A DNA stretch of 64,000 bases, taken from Limanda limanda (lineage: Eukaryota; Chordata; Actinopteri; Pleuronectiformes; Pleuronectidae). The position numbers were made by a program, and so were the translations under genes. Shown here one piece after another: positions 36,401 to 47,815 of the stretch. The DNA lies in contig NC_083639.1 in NCBI RefSeq assembly GCF_963576545.1, positions 25,682,118-25,746,117 on the forward strand. Reading direction: 5' to 3'. The notes beneath the pieces are model-generated. The model was not told the DNA's origin and ran no database searches. It was given only the letters and a program-made list of their open reading frames with translations. Numbering within the stretch: the first letter of the stretch is position 1; the number at the start of each line of letters is the position of its first letter.

Positions 36401-37473
36401 GAATCACTTTAACCTCGTGCACCCGTGTGAGGAAACTGTGTGAGCTGCAGCTGACTCCACAAGCACAAGCACACAATGCAAAGAGGAGGAGAGACATCAC
36501 CTCCATCAACACAAATAACCTCAAACTAAACTGAGACGCACGTCACAACATATTCATGCAACACAGAAGCACAGAGAACAATATGCATCAATATTTTCTT
36601 CAAATGAAACATGTCAGCGAAATTCCCCTAAACAAAACTATATTGAGATAAACTCTGTGATATATATACATAAAAACATAGACACACACATATACCACTG
36701 GTATTAAGGGGCTTTACAAACACCTAGATAAATTAGCAATTTCATAATTTAAAATATGTATAAGAGCCGACACATGTCTTAAAACCTTGACGGGATGAAT
36801 AAACTCAAAATACCACAGTTGTAGATTTCAAATTTATGTATGAACAAGGGCTTTAAATTCAGAAAATGGGTTAATTATATACGCACATAAATACATAATT
36901 ATGTCCGACTTGTCAGTTACGGCAAATAAAGAAAGACATGTGCCTTCATCAACTTTAAAACCAAATCAAATTGCGGTAGAGATATGAAATCCAGTGATGA
37001 GATGCGCTATACGAAATATGTTACGTGGATATTGGTGGTAAAAGAATAAATTGGCTTTTAAGAGCCTACATTAAATTCTCCGGGCTCACAGGAAGGTAAC
37101 AGGAAGTAACACAAGTTAATTTGCAGAAACACACACACACACACTAAATGAAAGTAAAAATTCAACCAGTCTTTTGAAAATCAAACACCAAAACATCACT
37201 TAACTCCCTGTCTGACCACAACACAGGAGGAAACAGCACATGGCAGAGAACCCCTAATGGGCTTCCTTACAATTACACAAAAAAAAACGTGTTAACAAAC
37301 AAGGTGCTGACAAAAACACAGGAAATAACCAGCAGCTCATCCAGGAGCCGGCGAAGGTTTGTGAACGACCTTGAACTGACAGAGAGGAATCAGCTTCTAT
37401 CCTGGCCGTGACCCACTGGGCCCAGGTGCTCCCAGTTCCCTGAAGTGAACAGCCTGCCTACCAGTTACCTGCA

Positions 37474-37486
37474 AGGTCAAAGGTCA
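37474..37486 (+). promoter_or_regulatory. Perfect DR1 nuclear-receptor site
   Basis: AGGTCAAAGGTCA, two consensus half-sites with a 1-bp spacer, the form bound by HNF4, PPAR/RXR and COUP-TF dimers. It sits about 70 bp before a dispersed repeat. Occupancy is unknown. Confidence 0.45.
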
Positions 37487-37553
37487 GATCCAGGCGGCAA
37501 TCAAAGCCGGAGGAGAAGAAGAAGCTCTGACAGCCGATTTAACACACTTTCGC

Positions 37554-37774
37554 CTGTGTGTACTCATACCCTTGTGAGGACCATTCTAAGCATAGACCCT
37601 ACAGAGTGAGGACATTATATGGACAAGTAAGGACATTTGACCCGTCCTCACTTATATCAATGGGCTGTTTGAGGGTCAGGCCTTTAGTTTGGATGTCTAA
37701 GGTTAAGCTTAGGTGCTCTGTGATGTATTATGTCAATGAGTGTCCTCACTAAGATAGAAGTACAAACGTGTGTT
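37554..37774 (+). repeat. Fish dispersed repeat (TGTGAGGACC family)
   Basis: Contains TTGTGAGGACCATTCTAAG, CAGAGTGAGGACATTATATG, CCGTCCTCACTTATAT and TGTCCTCACTAAGATAG, which I recall as recurring in teleost intergenic DNA. Non-coding. Class unknown. Confidence 0.6.
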
Positions 37775-40700
37775 CATTAATTCTGGTTGATTCGACTCCT
37801 AATGAGCCACACGTGCATCTATCTTTGAATTATTTTATGTTTTTTTCCTCATGTCCCTTTTAACCTGTGTCAATATATTGGTGAATACAACTCTGACTCG
37901 GATTTGAGTTTGTTTTCGCCGGTGAAACAGTTTTAATGGCCTCACCTTTCATCCTGTGAGCCGCCTCCTGCAGACTCACCGTGGCTGTGATGAACCGTGC
38001 GCCGCGCCGCCTCGCCGGAGAGAGATCCACATATTACTCTACTCGTTGTAAACAAATGAGAAACTCCTGCAGAGGACATTAAAATGACGGCTCACATTTC
38101 CCTCCGCTGTTAGTGCTGGAACGAATGCAGCGAGGACTGTAATGAGGCTGCGGGTTGCCTCTGCCTCCTGTTACCCCGAGCAGGGTTTTAACAAGGGCAT
38201 CGTGGAGACAATGCTGTCGTTTTGTGCGGCTCCGAGTGGGAGTCCTACGCCGTCTGCATCCAGATTGCCATCTCTCCCCGCTCCCCGCTGCATGAATAAT
38301 GCAGAGAGCCGGCTAGTCAGGTGATAAATTCTCAAGTGTAAATCCACAAAGCACATCAGGGAAGTGACTGTATTTTGACAGTGCACTGTCAGACGGAGAA
38401 GGGTTCATACCAATCTGCAGAGAGCCGAGACAGGGAAACACTTGTGTGTTAACAGCTCGCCTGAAAAGCCTCAACGTTCCAAAAGGATAAATGACCGACG
38501 CTGCTTTGTTTCTGATTTGGTTTTTCCTCTGAGCGATCAGATCAGAGCATAATGAAATATCATCCACTGATGATGTGATCACAAGCAAACAGGGGAGTTG
38601 CACCGGTGACTCTGGATCAGGGACTGACAACCGACCGGCTCCGGGGTCCTGATCATCCAGCTTCACACGCCAGGCGCTCAGGTGGGCACGGCAGAGAGAT
38701 AAAGGTCCCGATGAATAACAGTAATAACCCAGATAGATTCCTCTGTGTGAATCAATGACCTTTAAAAAGCTGCTCATCTCCATTAAACCAACGAGACTTT
38801 ACACTGGATTGTTTTCAAACACAGAGTTCAAACTGCTCCGGCTCCTTCAGACCTGGAGATGAAACTTTTCAATCACTGAGAATCTGTTTCTTAAGAGATT
38901 CTCCTGTCTGACCTTCACGTGACATTCACACATGGGACTTTGTTAAAGCTGAAAAGAATACACAAGGTTTCTTTGACTATTTAAATTACAATTAATGTTG
39001 ATATTGAACACATTTAAATACAATATACACTGACTGTATGTGCTGTAGATTATAGATCATTTGAACCAGAACACGGTTTATCTTGTAAGGATCTGAATCA
39101 GTTCGACTATTGTTTGTTTCTGTCAACAACAGACGAACCTCTATTGTGCAACTCTGTGGTTTTGTGGCATGTTTGTTTTTCACAGATGCAACGTTCAGTA
39201 AATCCACCTTGATACTTGCTGTGATTGCACATCCATAAAAAAAAGAGTAAAGGTTTTGTTCTTTTCAGTTGTTATTATTATTATATCGCAGCGATATTTA
39301 TGTTTTCTTCCCATGTTCAGATAATCTTGAGGTTAGTGTGTATTTATTTATTTATTTGAAACACCGTGTAGATAAATATCCGACGCCTTCTGCAAATGTA
39401 AATGTGTGATCGTGGCTCATTAAGCCTATTTTCCAACATCTTATATATTAAGTCGCACAAAGAAAAAAATCATATCAGGATAACAATGATATAGTTTAGT
39501 TCTGAGCATCAACAAAAAAAACAAGAGCTACCTTAAAAGGATCCTTGTTCCAGTTTCCTGTCTCACCCCAATCACCAGCTGTGAGTCTGTCACTCAGGAT
39601 CCAGAACAGAGGATTATTAATAACCCCAAAATAGAACATGTCCAATAATGTTCTTTCATTTTGAGAACTGCTGATTATACATAACTACTTTTGTTATGAA
39701 TGCGGCCCCTGGAACTTAGGCTGGAATAAAGGAAGCCGGGGACTGTAGTGGGGGGGGGGGGGAATGTTTGCTCAGTGTGGAGCAAAGTGTCGGTGACAGC
39801 TGATCAATATTTTGCACAAATAAACTATTACCAGTGTGTGTGTGTGTGTGTGTGTGTGTGTCAGTGGGGCAAAGATGTGTTGTGTAGGCGAGTGCAGTTT
39901 GATGTTGTGCCTCCTTCACCACAGGCTCTCCACAGACTCACACTTCGCTGCCGCAGCCGGTACGACCACAAACATCGGCAAACTGTTGGCTTGATTTGGG
40001 CTGAAACCAAACCAGCACGCACGCCGAGTGATTCCTAACGATCGCCAGCGTGACACGTGTGGGGGGGGGGGGTGCAGCAGCTCCTCTCATCAAACCCTGA
40101 GAGCGGCTCCACGGTGAAATAGAAATTAAGTCCCGGTGCAGCCGCAGACTGTTCTCTTTTCTGCTGGTTTTACATCATCAGGGCTTCAGAGCTGCTTCTC
40201 CCCCCCCCCGCTTCCTGTGGGAACCAGCGCCCAAGCCCTCGGAGCCTTCTCATAAATCAAAAGGATGTTTCAATGCGCTTTGATTGCTCGCAGGGTTTCA
40301 GAACAGGTGCAGACAAAAAAGCTCACAATCCGCCACAAAAGGGAAAAATCTGCTTTAGTGTCTAATGTGCCATTAGGACAGCAAGTGTCAGCTGGTTACC
40401 GTTTATAACTCAACTTTAGGGTGGAACTTGTTTTTTTGGTGAATAAAGTCTGACACCTCGGTGGAAATTTGTGCTGCACACAACAAACTGTGTACGTGTT
40501 GTTTGGAAAGTAGGCTAGATGCAGGAAATGTGTGAGGCACAAGTGGAACATCTGTGCAGGGACATTTTTCAAGTTCTTTACAACATTAATATTATCTGAG
40601 CATCTTCAATTTGTTGAGTTCACATAAACACAACCTGCTACACAGCACCAGCCTCCTGCACCTATAGCCAAACACAAATTAAATCGTATATTTCAAGGCC

Positions 40701-41506
40701 GAGAACACGAGGTCTCACTCGGCGTAAGTTACTCAAAGATATTTGAGCGAAACCAACATTTATTTTCTTCCTTCTTCATCCTCGGAAGGGAAGATGCGTC
40801 CTCCATGCTGTCTTGATTTCATTAGGTGGCTTACACATCCAATTCCAGCTCTGTGTGCGTAAACATAACAAGCCTAAATGTTAAATTTGGTATTGATTAT
40901 GCCGACTACACCTTCGCCGAGACAGCAGGAGAGATGTGTTATATTATTCAGGAGGAACTGCATGAAAAACAAAGAGGTTACAACATGCGATAAAAATATA
41001 TTTGGCTTGGAGTTCAGAAACTTTACCAATTCACAATATCTTATGTATTATTATAATTAGTTTGTTTTTTCTTTACATCCCAGCTGCGACATAGAATTCA
41101 TCCGATAGAACTGAGTGCTTCAGTGAGTTTAAAGCCGGAAAAACAAATGTTAACCAAAGTCAAGCCAAGAGCTCCTCAATGCAAAGTCAGCCAGATGTTA
41201 CTGGTTTAATTGGTCGTTGTTGATGATACTGGAACGCTCTCTAATGTTGCTCTGAAGCTATTTAACATTAAACAATGTGATTAACCGTAAGCAACGAGAC
41301 GGCAGAGACGCAGCCGAGTCTCCTCGATGCCACCGATGCCCTTTAAATACCACCTCACGTTTCAAGCTCTTCTGTGTGTCACGGCTTGGCATTTAAATTA
41401 AACACACTATGCTCATACTCGGGTTCACCGCTTCATTTTGATTACTACGTGAAAATGTACATGCGATAATGTCCATAAATCCCTGTCCTCATTCTGTCCA
41501 TTGTCT
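37775..41506. other. Non-coding stretch
   Basis: No gene recognised. Contains a (TG)n tract at 39834-39860 and several poly-G/C runs (39751-39762, 40061-40071, 40201-40209). Confidence 0.4.
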
Positions 41507-41514
41507 GTTTTTAG

Positions 41515-41872
41515 CAGTGGTGTATAAAGTACTTGAAAGCCATACTTGAGTAAAAGTACAGATATCTTACCTGAAAGTGACTTCGATAAAAGTAGAAGTC
41601 AACCGTCAGAAAATGACTTGAGTAAAAGTCTTAAAGTAGCTCATATTAAAAGTACTCAAGTATCAAAAGTATCTGTTGTTGAAATGTACTTAAGTATCAA
41701 AAGTAAAAGTACAAGTACCAAAATAAAAAAATGCAAAGTGCTTTTTATAGTAGTCCTATAAAGACACAAAACAACCCAAAATGTTTCTCCTCAAGATTTA
41801 TCTCAACTGACTGAAAAATTATATCAACAATATGAATATAATGTATATAATGTATAATTTTACAAATTTTGA

Positions 41873-41937
<65 letters not shown>

Positions 41938-42156
41938 GCACCGTGCGTAGAGGCGTGCTGCGCCAACCTCCGCTGCTCAAGTAACGAGCCAGTTTGAGAA
42001 TGTTAGAAGTAGAAAGTACAAATATTTTTGTTCAAATGTAACAAGTAAAAGTAAAAAGTCGTCAGGAAAAGAAATACTCAAGTAAAGTACAGATATGTGA
42101 AAAATCTACTTAAGTACAGAAACAAAGTATTTCTACTTCGTTACTTCCCACCACTG
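41515..42156 (-). mobile_element. CAGTGGTG hAT-type MITE, copy 2
   Basis: Begins CAGTGGTGTATAAAGTACTT and ends TTACTTCCCACCACTG, with a perfect 8-bp target duplication GTTTTTAG (41507-41514 and 42157-42164). It is the reverse complement of the 28.6 kb copy. The extra length (642 against 569 bp) comes partly from a longer GA tract at 41876-41935, at the position of the CT tract in copy 1. Confidence 0.92.
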
Positions 42157-42164
42157 GTTTTTAG

Positions 42165-43370
42165 CTCCTGTCTCTTTAAGGTCCCTCCTTTCCTGATGAA
42201 GCCCAGTCTGTGATTGGTCAATAGCTTCCAGCTCGTGTAGGAAACTTCGACCTCCGCTATCATTTTATTCGGCTTTGTTAGGGTGCGTACCAGATTAGTC
42301 GCTATACGAGCGTAATGCTAACGTGGGACATGGAATTCCGATTTTGGGAAAGTATCGGCCGGACGTTTGACGAGGTGTTTCAAGGAGTTTCCAAAAAGAA
42401 TTATAATATGTCTCCTTTAGTATACTTAAATTCTCATATGTTATTTCTAAAGTTTAAATTAGACGCCTGAATATCAATATTATTTTGTAATAACCCAAAA
42501 AACTACAACTCCTGCCTTCACTTCCTCCTTCCACCATCCTCCTCCATCGTGTTCTGCTAAATAAACAACAGCACAAACGATCCAGTCCAAATCATTAGAA
42601 TGAAGCTGTGGCACTAAGATAGTATTTGTCTCTTCTCATGTCTTCATCTTGTAAAATATTGAGATAAAGTGTGTATTTACTATTCATGTGCTTTGTACGC
42701 ACGGATCTCATTTGAATCCTCGGTCTATTCACTCCAGCCCCTCCCCCCCCCCCCGTGACCTCCCAATGTTCCTAATCACCAAACACATTTTCCTGTAAAT
42801 GATAACGACATCAAGGACGGGAGCGCGAGCACATGGAGCTGATTACCTCACGACGTGGTCACGTGACGCGGCGTGCAAATCCATTCTCCACGTGTGCACG
42901 TATCTTCCATGGGATTGCTCGACATCAAACGGAAAAACAGTGCATGTTGCATCCGAGTGAAAAAATTACAAGAACAACAGACGCGGTGCAAGGCGAGGTC
43001 GGCGCACGGAGCCCGAACCTTGAGATGAAGAGAAATTAAGACAACGGATAAATCTCATCGCAGACGCAATTGATTTCACCTCAGAAGCTTCGGAAAAATG
43101 CAAAGAACAAAGTAATGTATCATCTGTGGCACTTTGATGCTGGAAAACATCTAAAAAACAAGGTCACAGCACGAGGACATGGAAGGGGGGGGGGGTACAG
43201 TAGTATATTGTACAGTTCCATATTCCTTTCAGCGGCTCCTTGACTCATACAAACTGGTTTTTATCGTACCTTGTTTTGATGTGGGATACATTTCAGGAAC
43301 TGAACCACTTCCTGTGCTAACAGGGTCGGTAGCGGGTGAGGACTCTCCTCCCAGCGTCCAGTCGTAGAGG
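42165..43370. other. Non-coding stretch
   Basis: No gene recognised. Poly-C at 42744-42754 and poly-G at 43186-43195. Confidence 0.4.
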
Positions 43371-43742
43371 TTTAAGATTAAGATACATTTATTACGATTA
43401 AGATACATTTATTACGATTAAGATACATTTATTTGTCCCAAACACACGCACAGACATGCACAAGCACACTCACGCAAGGAGGGAAATTGAACCTCTGCTT
43501 TTAACCCATCTGGTGCAGGACACACAGAGCAGTGAGCAGCCATGTACGGCGCCCGGGGAGCAGATGTTGGGGGAGTAAGGTGCCTTGCTCAGGGGCACTA
43601 GACAGGGTAGGGAGAATCTTTGGACAGATCAATCCAGGTTCGTCTTTTTGTTGTTTCTCCGTGGAGTCGAACCAGAGACGAACCAGAGACCTTTTCTGCC
43701 CATAGTCCAAGTTTCTGCCACTAGTCCACCGCCTCTCTCAAC
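43371..43742 (-). mobile_element. Non-LTR retrotransposon 3' end with 20-bp tail repeat
   Basis: The block with AACCCATCTGGTGCAGGACA, GCGCCCGGGGAGCAGATG and GGTGCCTTGCTCAGGGGCAC is one I recall as a common fish LINE-derived segment (read on the minus strand). Its tail is a tandem 20-bp repeat (43381, 43401, 43421) containing AGATACATTTATTACG. Confidence 0.6.
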
Positions 43743-44927
43743 CAGTAGACGTGTAGGAGCTCTGTGAGTTCACCAGTTCGGTCAGAGTCACTTCTCTGTG
43801 TGACACGAGGAGCTGGAGGTCGACATGAGCAGGAATCAGCTGAATGAATGTGTCAGGAGCCGAGCTCGCCCATTAAAAAGCCTCTGAGTCTGTCATCCAC
43901 AATTGTAACTCACCAACAGTTTGGTAATTATGTGAATTTGACTTCTGAGGAAGGTTTTTTATAGCTCAGCAAATGTAGAGTCTTGATACATCACAGAGAA
44001 CAACGAGGAAAAAGCAATGTGTTCAGGGTTCATGTTAAATAAGTAAATTCTTAAGGTGAGAGGTCCTTTGCCGTCATGGTAACGATATAAAAACATGCAG
44101 CTGAGATTGTGGAGTGATTATAAGTAAAAGACACAATATCGATTATTGTTTTCACTTTGCAAACTAGAATTATTCTCAGAGAAATCGATGAAAATGTCGA
44201 GAAAAACGTCCCATCTCACAATGTTAAATAGAAAAAAAACATGTAGAAGAATTGACTGGCTTCTTTCCCAACATGCATTGCTTCCCTCCACTAAGTTTCA
44301 TGGAAAACCTCTGAGTAGTTTCTACGTCGTCCTGCAAACTAACCAACACCAACGCAAACACAACATTCTTGTCTGAAGGTACAGCGTCCATTGACCGTCC
44401 ATCCACCCCCCCCTCTTACCGTGGACTTAGTCGCTGTCTCTCCTGCTTCACCTCACCTCCTCCGTCGCTCCCTCATAATCACAGCGACTCTTTGAAATCG
44501 CCTCATAATAAGAAGCTACTGCGGGTGCTAACAAGCTGCTCACACAGACGACCTGTAGGGTTCTTTTCACTGGAGGACGGGCGTGTGAACATGCTAGTGT
44601 TGTGACATTTTAAAAACGCCACGGCTAGGGGAGCATATGGGTGTAATTCATTTGACTGCGGTCATAAAACGGAAAACGGTGCCAAAAATATGGCAATTCA
44701 TCCGTCTTTATAACGTGCCGTGTCTGCGCCCAACCACGTTGAGCCAACTGCATGTCCAACCCGTCTACACGGATTAGTCAGATCATTAGAACCCGAATTG
44801 TGGCTGATTGGAGTTTATTCTATAGACTGGTTGAGGAAAATCAATTGCTCCACCCAACACACACGGTTGTTACACACCCAGATCCAGTGGGGACTGACTA
44901 AGCTACAAGTAGGCTTAGAAGCTAAGG

Positions 44928-44972
<45 letters not shown>

Positions 44973-46229
44973 CATTGACATTGTACCGCACCCCCTCACC
45001 AGCCAAACCACCCCCCCTACCTCAAAACAAGAACTGAATCTACCTAAATCCCGTTTCAATGCAAACATGCACCTGTTGCTTTTCGTCGTAATTACACTGT
45101 AAACTATTTTACTGTAAAACTGACTAAGTATTTTTCAAATCTCAATCCATTTTGCACTATTCCGCCTTATGTCTGCATACTATGTTGTAATGTGTACTAT
45201 GTTTTGAGTACTTAATATGTTGCGTACTTGTTTGTTCTGTCTACTTCAACGTTTACACCGACGATCAGAGAGAAACGTCATTTTAAACTCGTCCATGTCG
45301 TGCACATATGGCAGAATTGTGTTTTTTTGTATAAATATACACACGTGGTTCGTCATTGCAGGATAAACAAACTTAATAAACATGGAGTATCTGTCATGAG
45401 GCTCCTCAATATCAAGGAGGCAGAAACATGGATGAGAAACCTCGAGATGAAGGAGGATGAAGACAGAGAGAATGAACCCGTAGCCTCGAACGAATTCAGA
45501 GAGAACATTTAACACTTCAATCCTGTAAGAAGCGAGTCAACAGGACCTTATGCGAAGAACATTTCAACGACCCAGTCATTAAGAGGCCACAGCTTTGTTA
45601 ACAAGAATGTGCAGGATGTTACTTCTGTATGTGAAGCTGACATCCATGTCTTCTTTTACAGTGACGGGAACAATGCAAGGACCCATGCAGTTGGCGGAGC
45701 TATATTTATATTTCTATATATCAGCCCTTGAACATTCGGTGACAGCATTGTACAGGCTGCTGCTCATAGTTCTAAAGCAATGTGTAGTCAGGCAGACAGT
45801 TTACAATGATGAGGTTGTATTGAGCAAAATGAGGAGCAGATTAGGGAGACAGGAGAACATATGCATAATTCCTGGGGCTGGAAAGTGTGATAGTGTGCAG
45901 AAAAAAAATAGAAAGAAGCATCCCTGTGCTGACAGACAGTGGGAGATAAGTGCAGCGCTGCAATAAGGTTTTTCACCGGTAATGCATATCATGGTTATAC
46001 AGGGTGGAGCAGGGATTCAGGTCCATGGTCAGCTCTGCGGGTGGGGTGGGTCTGGCTCGGGGTTGGTAAACAGGACGATTAGGAATAAATTACTGAGGAG
46101 TGGTCAGATTGTGGATGTATGTTTACTATATTGTGAAGTGATTGTATAAAGATAGGGATGCAGATTTTGATTTATACCTTTAAGTGAATTGCTTCACCAG
46201 TTTCATTAAATACATCATTCTGTGTTACT
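43743..46229. other. Non-coding stretch
   Basis: No gene recognised. An (AC)n tract lies at 44931-44971. A segment near 45523-45598 reads CEEHFNDP and loosely resembles the end of a THAP finger, but no second zinc ligand pair is present. Confidence 0.35.
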
Positions 46230-47430
46230 TTGCTGCTGGGTGATGTCCATAATAGTTGGAATTTGTGTATTCATCAATATTTTGATTTATTACAGGTTTA
46301 TTACTAGTTGCTGCCAAAGGTTTCAATTGGAAATACAATAGTTTGTGGAAATCGCATTTAAACACAAAAGGCAATTTCTCAAGTTGGGCACACAAGTCTG
46401 TGTCCCGTTTATTTTTGCATATCAAAACACTGAACACAAAATGGCGCTGTCCCGTTACCCAGCAAGCATTGGGCTCAACGTCATCACGTTACTCAGCAAG
46501 CATTGGGCTCAACGTCATCACCCACATAGGACATTTAACGGGACCACGATCCTGGCACAGTCATACTTATGCCTAACACATTAATTAAATAACTGCATGA
46601 AACAACAGTGTATAGAAGCTAAGAACAAGGGTGAATTATGTAAGTCACATTCACTACAAGTTTGTCTTTAAAACAGCAGAAGAGTTTTCCCTTGGCTTAT
46701 AATGATTCTACTAATGAAGTAGCCTATTTAATACAATCAAATAAAATGGTGCTTGGTTTCCCAGGCAGCTGAAATCAGATCAAGCTTTTCTATTTACAGG
46801 CAACTCAACATATCTGAGTTGTGTAAAGTCTCCTTAATTCAGTTACAGAACAAAAGCCCAACAAACCCCAACCTGAGTTTAATGGTGAATCCAAACTTCA
46901 GGGGCTTTAATGTCAGAGGTCTACAGCCGGCACTTGTCCCACAATCAGAAAAGATATCGAACATGAAATATCGCTGTGAGTAAAGCAGGCGTCTTGGAGC
47001 CAGAACCACTTGCAGGGTAATAGCCTGTTTCCTTGCTGCTGGGTGATGTCCGTAATAGTTCAAATTTGTATATTCATCAATATTTGGATTTATTACTAGT
47101 TATTACTAGTTGCTGCCAAAGGTTTCAATTGGAAATACAATAGTTCGTCTTTAAAACAGGAAAAGAGTTTTCTCTTGACTTATAAGGATTCTACTTATGA
47201 AGTAACCTGTTAAATAAAATGGCGTGTGTGCTTTATATAACCTCACTGATACATTCTTGGTTTCCCAGGCAGCTGAAATCAAGCTTTTCTATATACAGGC
47301 AGCGCAACATATCTGTGTATCCCGACCTGAGTTTAATGATGAATCCAAACTTCACTTGTCCCACAATCAGATAAGATATCGAACATGAAATATTGCTGTG
47401 ATTAAACAGGAGCCAGAACCACTTGCAGGG
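46230..47430 (+). repeat. Local segmental duplication, second copy deleted
   Basis: Blocks at 46233-46345, 46661-46735, 46756-46830 and 46868-47016 recur in the same order at 47037-47145, 47141-47215, 47258-47320 and 47325-47430. The shared words include GCTGCTGGGTGATGTCC, TTGCTGCCAAAGGTTTCAAT and GCCAGAACCACTTGCAGGG. The second copy lacks about 320 bp (46346-46660), which includes a two-unit 30-bp repeat around AGCAAGCATTGGGCTCAACG (46461-46521). Confidence 0.8.
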
Positions 47431-47580
47431 GAGGACATAAATGATTTACACTGACCCGGTTCTAAAGGTTCGGTTAAACTGTCGATGCAGTTTAACAACT
47501 TATTCACAAGCAGCGGCTGTTTTAATACAAAGAAACAATATAGTCGGTTAAACCAATATGTCATACTGGGAATATTCGAC

Positions 47581-47815
47581 TTTTTCTAAAACATTGCAAT
47601 TGATCTCTTGGAATTCAACACTTTTTTTCATTTGAATTTGTGTTTTTTTTTTATATAGTTTTTCTAAAACATTGCAATTGATCTCTTGGAATTCAACACT
47701 TTTTTTCATTTGAATTTGTGTTTTTTTTTTATATAGTTTTTCTAAAACATTGCAATTGATCTCTTGGAATTCAACACTTTTTTTCATTTAAATTTTTTTT
47801 TTATTTTTTATATAG
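47581..47815 (+). repeat. Three-unit 78-bp tandem repeat
   Basis: Units begin TTTTTCTAAAACATTGC at 47581, 47659 and 47737. The first two are essentially identical and the third diverges at its T-rich end. The minus-strand frame repeats every 26 residues because 78 is divisible by 3. No other coding support. Confidence 0.95.

Larger units (their letters stand above)
30846..37473. other. Non-coding stretch with small simple repeats
   Basis: No gene recognised. Contents: a TATG/TA-rich tract (31440-31545), an A-rich tail ending in TA repeat (31648-31695) that may be a LINE poly(A) end, a telomere-like run (32216-32239), and a CA microsatellite (33339-33403). Confidence 0.45.

Noticed and set aside
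38313..38783. 156-codon minus-strand ORF
   Set aside because: No recognisable motif, no partner exons.
45523..45598. Possible THAP-finger remnant (CEEHFNDP)
   Set aside because: Only a short resemblance. The N-terminal zinc ligands and the downstream transposase are not found.
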